From: CAZNTZ01 sp964576135
GTDB lineage: Bacteria; Pseudomonadota; Alphaproteobacteria; Rs-D84
Direction of reading: 5' to 3'
Assembly (NCBI GenBank): GCA_964576135.1
Contig: CAZNTZ010000021.1
Coordinates: 1-10,796, forward strand
Length of the DNA stretch: 10,796 nt
Below are positions 1-6,643 of the stretch, in pieces (position 1 is the stretch's first letter; every line of letters starts with the position of its first letter). A model generated the notes under the pieces. It was not told the DNA's origin. It saw only the letters and a program-made list of their open reading frames with translations, and ran no database searches. The position numbers were made by a program, and so were the translations under genes.

Positions 1-168
1 ACGCACATCTGAAATTATTTTTTTTACAACTGGCAATGCAACATCTGCTTCCAATAATGCGATTCGAATTTCCGACAATGCGTCATCAAGCATTTCCGAA
101 GAAAGAGTGGTACGTCCAGACAGTTTCATAAAAACATTTGATAATTTTCTTGTAAGTGCGTCAAACAT
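1..168 (-). CDS. ffh: Signal recognition particle protein Ffh (SRP54), N-terminal part, runs off the left edge
   Basis: Ffh is the GTPase subunit of the bacterial signal recognition particle. It binds 4.5S RNA and signal sequences of nascent membrane proteins and docks with FtsY at the inner membrane. Reading leftward from ATG at 168-166, 56 codons stay open to the window edge. They begin MFDALTRKLSNVFMKLSG and contain LDDALSEIRIALLEADV, which is the conserved N (helical bundle) domain start of Ffh, with the ALLEADV motif. The G domain and the methionine-rich M domain lie outside the window. A Shine-Dalgarno AAGGG (minus strand, 182-178) sits 9 nt before the ATG. FtsY has a related N domain, but it normally carries an acidic N-terminal extension that is absent here, so Ffh is strongly preferred. 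The gene is divergent from the hypothetical gene at 267. Confidence 0.9.
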   Translation of the reverse strand, partial: MFDALTRKLSNVFMKLSGRTTLSSEMLDDALSEIRIALLEADVALPVVKKIISDVR

Positions 169-193
169 TTGCTTTTTCCCTTATTTTCAAACC

Positions 194-221
194 ATTTTAC
201 ACAGATTATTGATGATTTCAA
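194..221 (-). promoter_or_regulatory. Predicted promoter of ffh
   Basis: On the minus strand TTGAAA (221-216) is followed after 16 nt by TAAAAT (199-194). This would start transcription near 187, just ahead of the AAGGG Shine-Dalgarno of ffh. The same spacing and -10 hexamer recur at two other promoters in the window. Prediction from sequence only. Confidence 0.5.
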
Positions 222-231
222 GATGGAAAAG

Positions 232-240
232 TGTTACAAT
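232..240 (+). promoter_or_regulatory. Predicted extended -10 for the hypothetical gene at 267
   Basis: TGT followed by TACAAT (235-240) forms an extended -10 element. No good -35 is present at 16-18 nt; the nearest, TTGATG at 209-214, is 20 nt away. Transcription would start near 247 and leave a short leader holding the AGAAAGG Shine-Dalgarno. The site lies back to back with the predicted ffh promoter. Confidence 0.4.
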
Positions 241-266
241 TTGTAAATGTTAGAAAGGTATGAAAT

Positions 267-671
267 ATGGTAAAAAAATTCAAAGACATGATTAAATCTT
301 ATATTAAAGAATGTGTGAAAGCAGAAATAGAATTCTTAAAATCATCCGCCAACGACCCAGAATTATTTAATGAAGTTCTTGATAGAATGAGTAATCGATA
401 TAAAGACTTTAATTTTGGTACAAAAGAAGATTTTGCTATTTATATCCTTAATCATGGCGTTGATAATATTTATATTAAAAAAATTCCATTGAAACAAATT
501 GTTATATTGGATTTATTAAAAGAACGTTCTAATAAATATTATGAACAAGCAAAAATTGAAGCAGAGAAACAGTTTGATATACAAAAAGTATTTGATAATG
601 CAAAAAATCGTATCAAATTTACGATTGGTAAAAATAATTCAAAAATTTACAAAAAAAGTAAAATCATGTAA
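267..671 (+). CDS. Hypothetical protein, 134 aa, lysine-rich and helical
   Basis: I do not recognise this family. The product is soluble-looking: there is no signal peptide and no membrane segment. It is rich in Lys, Asn, Ile and Glu, and the run of charged and hydrophobic residues suggests mostly alpha-helix. A central patch (residues about 55-82, containing AIYILNHGVDN and KQIVILDLL) is the most hydrophobic part. The C-terminal 20 residues are strongly basic (ending KIYKKSKIM), as in many nucleic-acid-binding tails, but no domain can be named. The ATG is supported by AGAAAGG at 252-258, 8 nt upstream; the earlier ATGs at 247 and 260 are in other frames. The gene is visibly more AT-rich than uvrA or dusB and sits with a second orphan downstream, about 95 nt away, which has its own predicted promoter. 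Confidence 0.75.
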   Translation: MVKKFKDMIKSYIKECVKAEIEFLKSSANDPELFNEVLDRMSNRYKDFNFGTKEDFAIYILNHGVDNIYIKKIPLKQIVILDLLKERSNKYYEQAKIEAEKQFDIQKVFDNAKNRIKFTIGKNNSKIYKKSKIM

Positions 672-712
672 TTATTGCGATGCATAAAAATAACCATTTT
701 TTAATATAAACA

Positions 713-740
713 TTGACAAATTATAAAAAGGTGTAAGAAT
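713..740 (+). promoter_or_regulatory. Predicted promoter of the hypothetical gene at 767
   Basis: A perfect TTGACA (713-718) is followed after 16 nt by AAGAAT (735-740), which is preceded by TGT (732-734), an extended -10. Transcription would begin near 747, about 20 nt before the ATG. The -35 lies in a TTGACAAAT context that recurs at two other promoters here. No convincing rho-independent terminator is visible between this promoter and the gene before it. Confidence 0.5.
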
Positions 741-766
741 ATTGTTAAAATAATGGATTATTTAAC

Positions 767-1141
767 ATGGCAAAAAAGCGCGTAAAATATAATAAATTGG
801 TCGATGCACTTATAAAAAGAATTGGTAACACAGAAGAAAATTTTATTGGTAATTATGAAATAGAAAAACTTGAAGAACTTATTGATTTAACGACAGATAT
901 TCAAAATATATTATGCACAGCTTTTAATATATTCCCTTCGGATTTGGAAATTATGTCAAAAAAATTCGAACTGTCAGATAAAACTGCATTACTTTTACTG
1001 ATCGCAGATGAATACAAAGATTTTAAATCAGATTTCCAAACGAACAGAGAATTGCTAAAATCAAAAGTAAATAATTTATTGGCAAAAAATATGCTATTAA
1101 ATAGAAAATATAAATTGAATCCAAATACAAAAATCAGGTAA
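767..1141 (+). CDS. Hypothetical protein, 124 aa, helical
   Basis: This is an unrecognised protein that begins MAKKRVKYNKLVDALIKRIG. It has a basic N-terminus, a charged helical middle (EIEKLEELIDLTTDIQNIL at about residues 31-49), a hydrophobic stretch TALLLLIAD at about 73-81 that is too short and too close to charges to be a clear membrane segment, and a basic C-terminus. There is no signal peptide. The ATG has only a weak GGA (755-757) as ribosome binding site, 9 nt upstream. The gene ends on the loop side of a strong bidirectional terminator. Codon use is extremely AT-rich, like its upstream neighbour, so the pair may be lineage-specific or acquired genes inserted between ffh and the PAP2 gene. 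No function is proposed. Confidence 0.75.
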   Translation: MAKKRVKYNKLVDALIKRIGNTEENFIGNYEIEKLEELIDLTTDIQNILCTAFNIFPSDLEIMSKKFELSDKTALLLLIADEYKDFKSDFQTNRELLKSKVNNLLAKNMLLNRKYKLNPNTKIR

Positions 1142-1143
1142 AT

Positions 1144-1175
1144 AAAAAACGCGATAATTTTTTATCGCGTTTTTT
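1144..1175. terminator. Bidirectional rho-independent terminator
   Basis: ACGCGATAA (1149-1157) pairs with TTATCGCGT (1162-1170) around a TTTT loop. The stem is flanked by five A on the left and five T on the right, so a T-tract follows the hairpin in both directions. It sits between the convergent hypothetical gene (stop at 1141) and the PAP2 gene (stop at 1183) and can serve both. Confidence 0.9.
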
Positions 1176-1182
1176 ATTCTTA

Positions 1183-1758
1183 TCAGAAAGTCGTGTTGAA
1201 TCTTAATTGTGCACCACCGTCTGTTGGTGTTATGGATACTTGTGTGTCCCCTTTGTAACGGGTTGTAAACAAATAATTAAATCCGATACCCAGTGCCGCA
1301 CCGACAACAACGTCTGTAACATTATGCATTTTTGCGCGAACGCGTGAATATCCAACAAATGTTGCCGCTGCATACATTGGTGCACCAATATACCAACCAT
1401 ATCTGCGTTGCCAGAAAGCAGCACCAGCAAATGCAAATGATGTATGTCCAGATGGGAAAGTACGTCCACCATATCCTTCGGGTTGATAAGGTCTTTCTTC
1501 GTTTGTTGCAATTTTAAGAAGCTGAGTTGTCGCCGCTGTTGCTGCTGTCGCTTCGGTAACCTGCCAAGATCCTTCATAATCACCTATTGCCATTGAATAA
1601 ATCAATCCAGACAAAGGCAATGCCAGCTGTACCACCGTTCCAATATCTTCAATCGCTTTATCAGTCGCGGTTGCATGATAGCCAACAAAATGTCCGGCGT
1701 TTGCAGATTGTGACAATAAAACTATACCGCCCAGCGCTGCTATTGATAATTTTCTCAT
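1183..1758 (-). CDS. Exported PAP2-family phosphatase, 191 aa
   Basis: This is a type 2 phosphatidic acid phosphatase-like enzyme, a family that removes phosphate from lipids such as phosphatidic acid, undecaprenyl pyrophosphate or lipid A. All three catalytic motifs are present: K82-x6-R89-P90, P102-S103-G104-H105, and S138-R139-x5-H145-x3-D149. H105 and H145 should be the catalytic histidines. The first 21 residues form a typical Sec signal peptide (MRKLSIAALGGIVLLSQSANA, cleavage after ANA), so the enzyme acts beyond the inner membrane; hydrophobic stretches near 41-60 and 124-137 may re-anchor it. The C-terminus (QLRFNTTF) ends in Phe with alternating polarity. The start is supported by AGGAAG (1770-1765). 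It lies 45 nt after uvrA on the same strand and may be cotranscribed or use its own weak promoter. The substrate cannot be told from sequence. Confidence 0.9.
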   Translation of the reverse strand: MRKLSIAALGGIVLLSQSANAGHFVGYHATATDKAIEDIGTVVQLALPLSGLIYSMAIGDYEGSWQVTEATAATAATTQLLKIATNEERPYQPEGYGGRTFPSGHTSFAFAGAAFWQRRYGWYIGAPMYAAATFVGYSRVRAKMHNVTDVVVGAALGIGFNYLFTTRYKGDTQVSITPTDGGAQLRFNTTF

Positions 1759-1794
1759 AAAAGTCTTCCTTTTAATTATTATTGAACTTGCGGC

Positions 1795-1824
1795 AGTATA
1801 TAACTATTTAAGATACTTTTGCAA
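1795..1824 (-). promoter_or_regulatory. Possible promoter of the PAP2 gene at the uvrA 3' end
   Basis: On the minus strand TTGCAA (1824-1819) is followed after 18 nt by TATACT (1800-1795). Transcription would start near 1788, some 30 nt before the PAP2 start codon. The -35 overlaps the last codons of uvrA. Weak prediction; readthrough from uvrA is equally possible, because no terminator is visible in the 45-nt gap. Confidence 0.35.
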
Positions 1825-4620
1825 ATATTTTCCTGTAACTGAATTCTTATTTTTGGCAATAATTTCTGGTGTGCCAGATGCGACAATCTCTCCACCGGCA
1901 TCACCACCACTTGGTCCCAAATCAATAACCCAGTCAGCCGTTTTAATTACTTCAAGGTTATGCTCAATTACAATAACTGTATTTCCGGCATCAACCAATT
2001 CATGCAAAACAGATAACAGCATTTTTACGTCTTCAAAATGCAGACCGGTTGTTGGTTCATCCAGAATATACAATGTGCGACCTGTACTGCGCGCTGATAA
2101 TTCTTTGGATAATTTGACACGTTGTGCTTCGCCGCCCGATAAATCCAGAGATGATTGACCTAACTTTATGTAATCCAACCCAACGCGTTTTAATAATTCA
2201 AGTTTGTTTTTAATTGACGGAACATTGATAAAAAATCTATACGCTTCGTCCACAGTCATATCCAAAACATCTGCGATTGATTTATCTTTGTATTTTACTT
2301 TCAACGTTTCTTCGTTATAACGTGCACCATGACAACGCTCGCATTCGACATAAACGTCTGGCATAAAATTCATTTCGATTCGAACGACACCGTCACCCTG
2401 GCATGCTTCGCATCTGCCTCCTTTTACATTAAAAGAAAATCTACCTGGTCCATATCCACGTGCTTTGGATTCTGGCAGTTCAGCAAAGAAATCACGCACC
2501 GCAGTAAACAATCCAGTATATGTTGCAGGGTTGGATCGCGGCGTACGCCCAATCGGAGATTGATCTATATCAACAACTTTGTCTATGTTTTCAAGTCCAG
2601 TAATTTTATCATGATCACCAACAGGTTCTTTGGAGTTATGCAGGGTGCGCATTGCCGCTGGGTATAAAGTATCAAGCAGTAATGAAGACTTACCACTGCC
2701 TGAAATTCCAGTAAGTACAACAAATTTACCAAGTGGAATTTGAACATTAACGTCTTTCAAATTATTTTGACGAGCCCCGCTGATAATTATATTTTCACCA
2801 TTACCATTGCGACGTTTTTCTGGTACTTGAATAGTTTTTTTACCGGACAAATATTGACCAGTTAATGATTCTGAATTATTAATCACTTCTTGTGGTGTTC
2901 CATGCGCAACTATGTTTCCGCCGTGTACACCTGCATGTTTACCGATATCTATTAAATAATCGGCATTACGCATTGCGTCTTCGTCGTGTTCAACAACAAT
3001 TACTGTGTTATCTTTGTCACGCAAAGTTTTTAACGTATCAAGTAATTTATCATTATCCGATTGATGCAAACCAATTGATGGTTCATCAAGAACATATAAA
3101 ACTCCTGACAGACCGCTGCCGATCTGCGAAGCAAGACGAATACGTTGTGCCTCGCCCCCAGAAAGTGTGCCGGCATGTCTTGATAATGTAAGATACCCAA
3201 GACCTACATTTTGTAAAAATTCAAGTCTGCTTGTGATTTCACGCAAAATTGTTCGTGCAATCTCGTTTTCCTTGGTTGTTAAATGATTTGGTAAATCTTT
3301 GAACCACACGACAGATTTCACAACAGACATATTTGCTGCATCCATAATATCCAGTCCATTGACCTTTACGGATAATGCTTGGATATTTAATCTTTTACCA
3401 TGACAAACTGGACACGGTGTTTGTAATTGATACTTTTGCAGTTCTAACTTCATTGGTTCAGAATCAGCTTCGCGCCATCTGCGATCAAGATTTGTAATTA
3501 CACCTTCGAATGGTTTTTCATATTCATACCCATTCCAATTTACACGAACAGATTCATCGCCAGTCCCATATAAAATTAAATTTTTTTGCGTTTCACTCAG
3601 ACTGTCCCACGGTTTTGAAAGTGGAACTTTATATTTCTTTGATATCGCTTCTAAAACATTTTCATATTGCGTCAGCATTCCACCACGTGACCATGGCGCA
3701 ATTGCACCGTCACGAATTGATTTTGTACCATCAGGAACAACTAATTCTGGCGACATATTTAATTTTATACCCAAACCGTCGCAATCTGGACAAGCGCCAA
3801 GCGGTGCATTAAATGTGAAAAGTCTTGGCTCTATCTTTGGAACTGTAAATCCTGAAACTGGACACGCAAATTCTTGGGAATATAGAATGTCTTCATTTGT
3901 ATCTAAACGTCTGACCAGAACACTGCCCTTGACCAAACGCAATGAAGATTCAAACGAAGCGGAAAGGCGTGATGTAATTTCATCTGAATTTATAATTTCT
4001 AATCTGTCCACTATTACAAAAATGTCATGCTTTTTATTTTTATCAAGTGCTGGCACCATATCCAGCTTAACAACTTCTCCATCAATTATGGCGCGTGTGT
4101 AACCTTGTTTAATCAAGAATGCAATTTCTTTTTTATATTCGCCCTTTCTTTGACGAACAAGTGGAGCCATAATATATATCTTGTTTCCACTTGGAATTTT
4201 CATTGTCCATTCAACCATTTCCGAAATTGTCTGGGATTTAATAGGTAAACCAGTAACCGGGGAATGAGGCACACCGATTCGCGCCCAAAGCAAACGCAAA
4301 TAATCATATACTTCGGTCACTGTACCAACAGTTGAACGCGGATTCTTTGAAGTCGTTTTTTGTTCTATTGATATTGCTGGGGATAAACCTTCGATAAGAT
4401 CTACATCTGGCTTACGCTGCATATCAAGAAATTGACGCGCATAAGCAGACAGCGATTCGACATAACGACGTTGCCCTTCGGCGTATATAGTGTTAAAAGC
4501 CAGTGACGATTTTCCGCTACCGGAAACGCCAGTTATAACAACCAATTTATTCTTTGGTATGTCAATATCTATATTTTTAAGGTTGTGCTCACGCGCACCA
4601 CGAATTTTTATTGTATTCAT
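1804..4620 (-). CDS. uvrA: UvrABC excision repair system ATPase UvrA, 938 aa
   Basis: UvrA is the damage-recognition ATPase of nucleotide excision repair. As a dimer it scans DNA and loads UvrB at bulky lesions. The protein is complete and of standard length. The first ABC module has Walker A GVSGSGKS at 31-38, signature LSGGEAQR at 486-493 and Walker B LYVLDEPS at 508-515. The second has Walker A GISGSGKS at 638-645, signature at 827-834 and Walker B LYILDEPT at 850-857. The C-terminal zinc finger, required for DNA binding, is intact (C737, C740, C760, C763). The insertion-domain finger has C253, C277 and C280, but Ser at 256 where E. coli has Cys. No Shine-Dalgarno precedes the ATG. A weak promoter 9 nt upstream implies a leader of only 1-3 nt. 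No alphaproteobacterial LexA box is visible upstream, so SOS control is not evident. Confidence 0.98.
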   Translation of the reverse strand: MNTIKIRGAREHNLKNIDIDIPKNKLVVITGVSGSGKSSLAFNTIYAEGQRRYVESLSAYARQFLDMQRKPDVDLIEGLSPAISIEQKTTSKNPRSTVGTVTEVYDYLRLLWARIGVPHSPVTGLPIKSQTISEMVEWTMKIPSGNKIYIMAPLVRQRKGEYKKEIAFLIKQGYTRAIIDGEVVKLDMVPALDKNKKHDIFVIVDRLEIINSDEITSRLSASFESSLRLVKGSVLVRRLDTNEDILYSQEFACPVSGFTVPKIEPRLFTFNAPLGACPDCDGLGIKLNMSPELVVPDGTKSIRDGAIAPWSRGGMLTQYENVLEAISKKYKVPLSKPWDSLSETQKNLILYGTGDESVRVNWNGYEYEKPFEGVITNLDRRWREADSEPMKLELQKYQLQTPCPVCHGKRLNIQALSVKVNGLDIMDAANMSVVKSVVWFKDLPNHLTTKENEIARTILREITSRLEFLQNVGLGYLTLSRHAGTLSGGEAQRIRLASQIGSGLSGVLYVLDEPSIGLHQSDNDKLLDTLKTLRDKDNTVIVVEHDEDAMRNADYLIDIGKHAGVHGGNIVAHGTPQEVINNSESLTGQYLSGKKTIQVPEKRRNGNGENIIISGARQNNLKDVNVQIPLGKFVVLTGISGSGKSSLLLDTLYPAAMRTLHNSKEPVGDHDKITGLENIDKVVDIDQSPIGRTPRSNPATYTGLFTAVRDFFAELPESKARGYGPGRFSFNVKGGRCEACQGDGVVRIEMNFMPDVYVECERCHGARYNEETLKVKYKDKSIADVLDMTVDEAYRFFINVPSIKNKLELLKRVGLDYIKLGQSSLDLSGGEAQRVKLSKELSARSTGRTLYILDEPTTGLHFEDVKMLLSVLHELVDAGNTVIVIEHNLEVIKTADWVIDLGPSGGDAGGEIVASGTPEIIAKNKNSVTGKYLQKYLK

Positions 4621-4629
4621 AACTAAGAA

Positions 4630-4657
4630 AGTTTAGTGCAAAATCGCTTAAAATCAA
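4630..4657 (-). promoter_or_regulatory. Possible uvrA promoter, near-leaderless
   Basis: On the minus strand TTGATT (4657-4652) is followed after 16 nt by TAAACT (4635-4630). Only 9 nt separate the -10 from the uvrA ATG at 4620, so a transcript would have a 1-3 nt leader, in keeping with the lack of any Shine-Dalgarno. Each hexamer matches consensus at 4 of 6 positions. Confidence 0.4.
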
Positions 4658-4681
4658 GTCCAAACCAAAAACAGATTAATT

Positions 4682-4713
4682 AAAAAACCGGCTTAATCAA
4701 AAGCCGGTTTTTT
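4682..4713 (-). terminator. Rho-independent terminator of the rodZ-like gene
   Basis: AAAAAACCGGCTT (4682-4694) and AAGCCGGTTTTTT (4701-4713) form a 13-bp perfect stem with a 6-nt loop and a GC-rich core. On the minus strand it follows the rodZ-like stop codon (4717) by 3 nt and ends in six T. It separates that gene from uvrA, which therefore needs its own promoter. Confidence 0.9.
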
Positions 4714-4716
4714 GTT

Positions 4717-5556
4717 TTATTCAACTGAAACATTCTGTTGTTCTTGTGGAACGGCAGCAGGCTTCGCAATAAGACCTTCGGGGGTAAGATTTATACCTGA
4801 TTTACGGGTGTTTGCAGCGCCAAGTTTTGGTATAAGATCACCGTTTACCCAAACATCAACCCCGCCGGCATTACCAAGTGTTGCGCGCGCGTTTTCTGTT
4901 GGAGCATAATAAACATCGCCTGCGACCAAAACGCGTGAAAATAATGTTTCACCCTTGGTATTTTCAACTTTTAACCATGTTTCAGCCTGAGCCTGTAATA
5001 CAACACGCGCATCTGCACGGTTTTCAGTGCCAAAATATTCTTTGACAGGAATTGTGAATTTTATTTGTGGACCCATTTGTTCGGAAACCTGATCAGAATC
5101 AGTTGTATCCATACTTGTTCTCACAAAAGCAACTATCTTAACAGAGATAATTATTATAAATATCGCCGCAATAGCGCCAGCAATGATTTTCCAATTCATA
5201 GTCAGTTTTTTTGTCAGACCGGCCATGGCACCTGAAAAATCAACAGATTTTCCAGATTCTTCATCGTCTTGTTCTTCAAATTCTGGCTTGATATTTAATT
5301 CTGATTTAATCTTTTTGATTATTTCATCAGGATTCAATCCCAATTCAATTGCATAATTACGTGCAAAACCAAAAACATGCACCAGTTCTGGAATTCTTTT
5401 ATACTCTCCGCGTTCCAGAGCATCTAAAAATTCTTCTTTGACACACAATTGACGCGCAATTGTTTGCAATTCACGCTTGCGACGACCAGCAGTGCGCGCA
5501 TTAAACATCATTTGACCAGCGGTCATTTCATTGGTTTGGCTTATCTTATCAGTCAT
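4717..5556 (-). CDS. RodZ-like protein: N-terminal HTH, one membrane segment, C-terminal DUF4115 domain, 279 aa
   Basis: The architecture is that of RodZ, the bitopic inner-membrane protein that links MreB filaments to the elongation machinery and sets rod shape. Residues about 12-85 form an Xre/RodZ-type helix-turn-helix (LQTIARQLCVKEEFLDALE, followed by PELVHVFGFARNYAIELGL). Residues 86-120 are an acidic and basic linker. Residues about 123-145 are the single transmembrane helix (WKIIAGAIAAIFIIIISVKI). From about 165 on, the periplasmic part contains the DUF4115 core AETWLKVENTKGETLF with VLVAGDVYYAP (191-219) and a final hydrophobic repeat around GVDVWVNG. The tail is Gln/Val-rich. AGGA (5564-5561) lies 4 nt from the ATG. 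An 8-bp hairpin sits directly upstream of that site. It follows dusB by 82 nt and is closed by a strong terminator. Sequence alone does not prove that it binds MreB. Confidence 0.85.
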   Translation of the reverse strand: MTDKISQTNEMTAGQMMFNARTAGRRKRELQTIARQLCVKEEFLDALERGEYKRIPELVHVFGFARNYAIELGLNPDEIIKKIKSELNIKPEFEEQDDEESGKSVDFSGAMAGLTKKLTMNWKIIAGAIAAIFIIIISVKIVAFVRTSMDTTDSDQVSEQMGPQIKFTIPVKEYFGTENRADARVVLQAQAETWLKVENTKGETLFSRVLVAGDVYYAPTENARATLGNAGGVDVWVNGDLIPKLGAANTRKSGINLTPEGLIAKPAAVPQEQQNVSVE

Positions 5557-5564
5557 TGTTTCCT

Positions 5565-5586
5565 AATTCCCGTAAAATCGAGAATT
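5565..5586 (-). promoter_or_regulatory. Leader hairpin abutting the rodZ-like ribosome binding site
   Basis: On the minus strand AATTCTCG (5586-5579) pairs with CGGGAATT (5572-5565) around a 6-nt ATTTTA loop, with one G-T wobble. The hairpin ends exactly where AGGA begins (5564). It has no following T-run, so it is not a normal terminator. It could shape translation initiation, act as an operator, or be a processing site between dusB and the rodZ-like gene. Confidence 0.35.
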
Positions 5587-5638
5587 CCTTTATATATTTA
5601 TGGCCTAGTTATGGTTTCTTATAATAATGATTTGTTTG

Positions 5639-6607
5639 CTACTTTTCAATAAAAAATTCTCTGATGGCCGACGCCATTTCCTGACCAGAACTTATTTGGT
5701 TCACAAGAACACGAAAAGCTGCAGCCCCAGGACGACCGCCAGCATACCAAGCAGCATGTTTACGAAACAGTAAAACTCCTGCACTTGGACCATAATAAGC
5801 GATTGTTTTATCCAGATGCTCCAAGATTAAATCAGAATCTTTAATATTATTTTTATGATTTAAAAGCTTTGCAAATATCCACGGATTACCCATCATGGCA
5901 CGCCCTATCATTGCCCCATTTGCACCAAGATTTTCCAAAATTTTGATATCTGATTCAGTTTTTATATCACCATTATAAATAACTGGAATTTTGCCATTCA
6001 ATGATAACTGTATCTTTGCGATTTTTTCCCAATCTGCATTACCAGAATACCCAGCGGCACGTGTTCGTCCATGCACAGTTACAAATTGTGCGCCATTATC
6101 CGCGGCAATACACACCAGTTTATCACTATCCAACTGATCATTATCCCACCCCAGACGGGTTTTAACAGAAACTGGTATTTTTACGGATTTGCAAACAGAG
6201 TTTACAATTTGCCCAGCCAGTTTATGATCACGCATTAAAAATGCACCTGCGCCTGCACGTGTTGCAACCTTGGGTACTGGACAACCCATATTTATATCAA
6301 TCCACGCTGCACCGTTTTGTTCGACAATTTTTGCTGCATCAGCCATAATTTTTGGATCTGCCCCAAAAATTTGTGCCCCAATTAAACCTTCGTTTGTATA
6401 ATCATCAAAATTTCGGTTACTATTTGTTTTTTTCCCCGATTGATTGGCAACCAAAGAATGTGAAGAAATCATTTCTGTAAGAATTGGTATTGTTGGTTCA
6501 CATTTGCGTAAAATTTCACGAAATGGGCGATCTGTGACACCAGCCAGTGGCGCCGCAAAAATCGGCGTTTCAATTGTTAAATTCGATAATTTGATTGCTT
6601 TGAACAT
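5639..6607 (-). CDS. dusB: tRNA-dihydrouridine synthase, DusB/NifR3-like, 322 aa
   Basis: This FMN-dependent enzyme reduces uridines to dihydrouridine in tRNA with NADPH. Counting from ATG 6607, the TIM barrel starts with PIFAAPLAGVTDRPFR (15-30). The active-site segment IDINMGCPVPKV has catalytic Cys109. KTRLGW (149-154), VHGRTR (178-183), YNGDI (211-215) and GRAMMGNPWIF (235-245) supply FMN and substrate contacts, and RKHAAWY begins the C-terminal tRNA-binding helical domain. The frame stays open upstream to 6694, but those 29 residues are proline and basic rich, lack homology, and would bury the divergent promoter, so the Met at 6607 is preferred: MFKAIKLSNL is a normal Dus beginning. There is no Shine-Dalgarno. 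The predicted -10 ends 7 nt before ATG, implying a leaderless message. The GCP motif and overall length fit DusB/NifR3 better than DusA or DusC, but the exact subfamily is an inference. Confidence 0.93.
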   Translation of the reverse strand: MFKAIKLSNLTIETPIFAAPLAGVTDRPFREILRKCEPTIPILTEMISSHSLVANQSGKKTNSNRNFDDYTNEGLIGAQIFGADPKIMADAAKIVEQNGAAWIDINMGCPVPKVATRAGAGAFLMRDHKLAGQIVNSVCKSVKIPVSVKTRLGWDNDQLDSDKLVCIAADNGAQFVTVHGRTRAAGYSGNADWEKIAKIQLSLNGKIPVIYNGDIKTESDIKILENLGANGAMIGRAMMGNPWIFAKLLNHKNNIKDSDLILEHLDKTIAYYGPSAGVLLFRKHAAWYAGGRPGAAAFRVLVNQISSGQEMASAIREFFIEK

Positions 6608-6643
6608 ATTTGGTATAATAGCCGCCGTGAAAGACAAAATCAA
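6591..6643. promoter_or_regulatory. Symmetric overlapping divergent promoters for dusB and the ftsB-like gene
   Basis: Rightward: TTGATT (6591-6596), 17 nt, TATAAT (6614-6619) with TGG just before it as an extended -10, then 7 nt to GTG 6627. Leftward: TTGATT (6643-6638), 17 nt, TATTAT (6620-6615), then 7 nt to ATG 6607. The two -10 hexamers occupy the same bases, offset by one. Both predicted starts fall on or next to the start codons, so both mRNAs would be leaderless. Each -35 lies inside the opposite gene's coding region. Confidence 0.7.

Noticed and set aside
1804..4620. Several plus-strand open frames of 60-110 codons across uvrA
   Set aside because: They are antisense shadows of a highly conserved coding region, with no domains or ribosome binding sites.
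4621..4680. SOS/LexA operator for uvrA
   Set aside because: Neither a GTTC repeat nor a CTGT-type palindrome is present between the terminator and the start codon.
6444..6626. N-terminal extension of the ftsB-like frame back to ATG 6444
   Set aside because: It is antisense to conserved dusB coding sequence, has no domain, and would place the strong promoter at 6591-6619 inside the gene; GTG 6627 gives a normal family-length protein.
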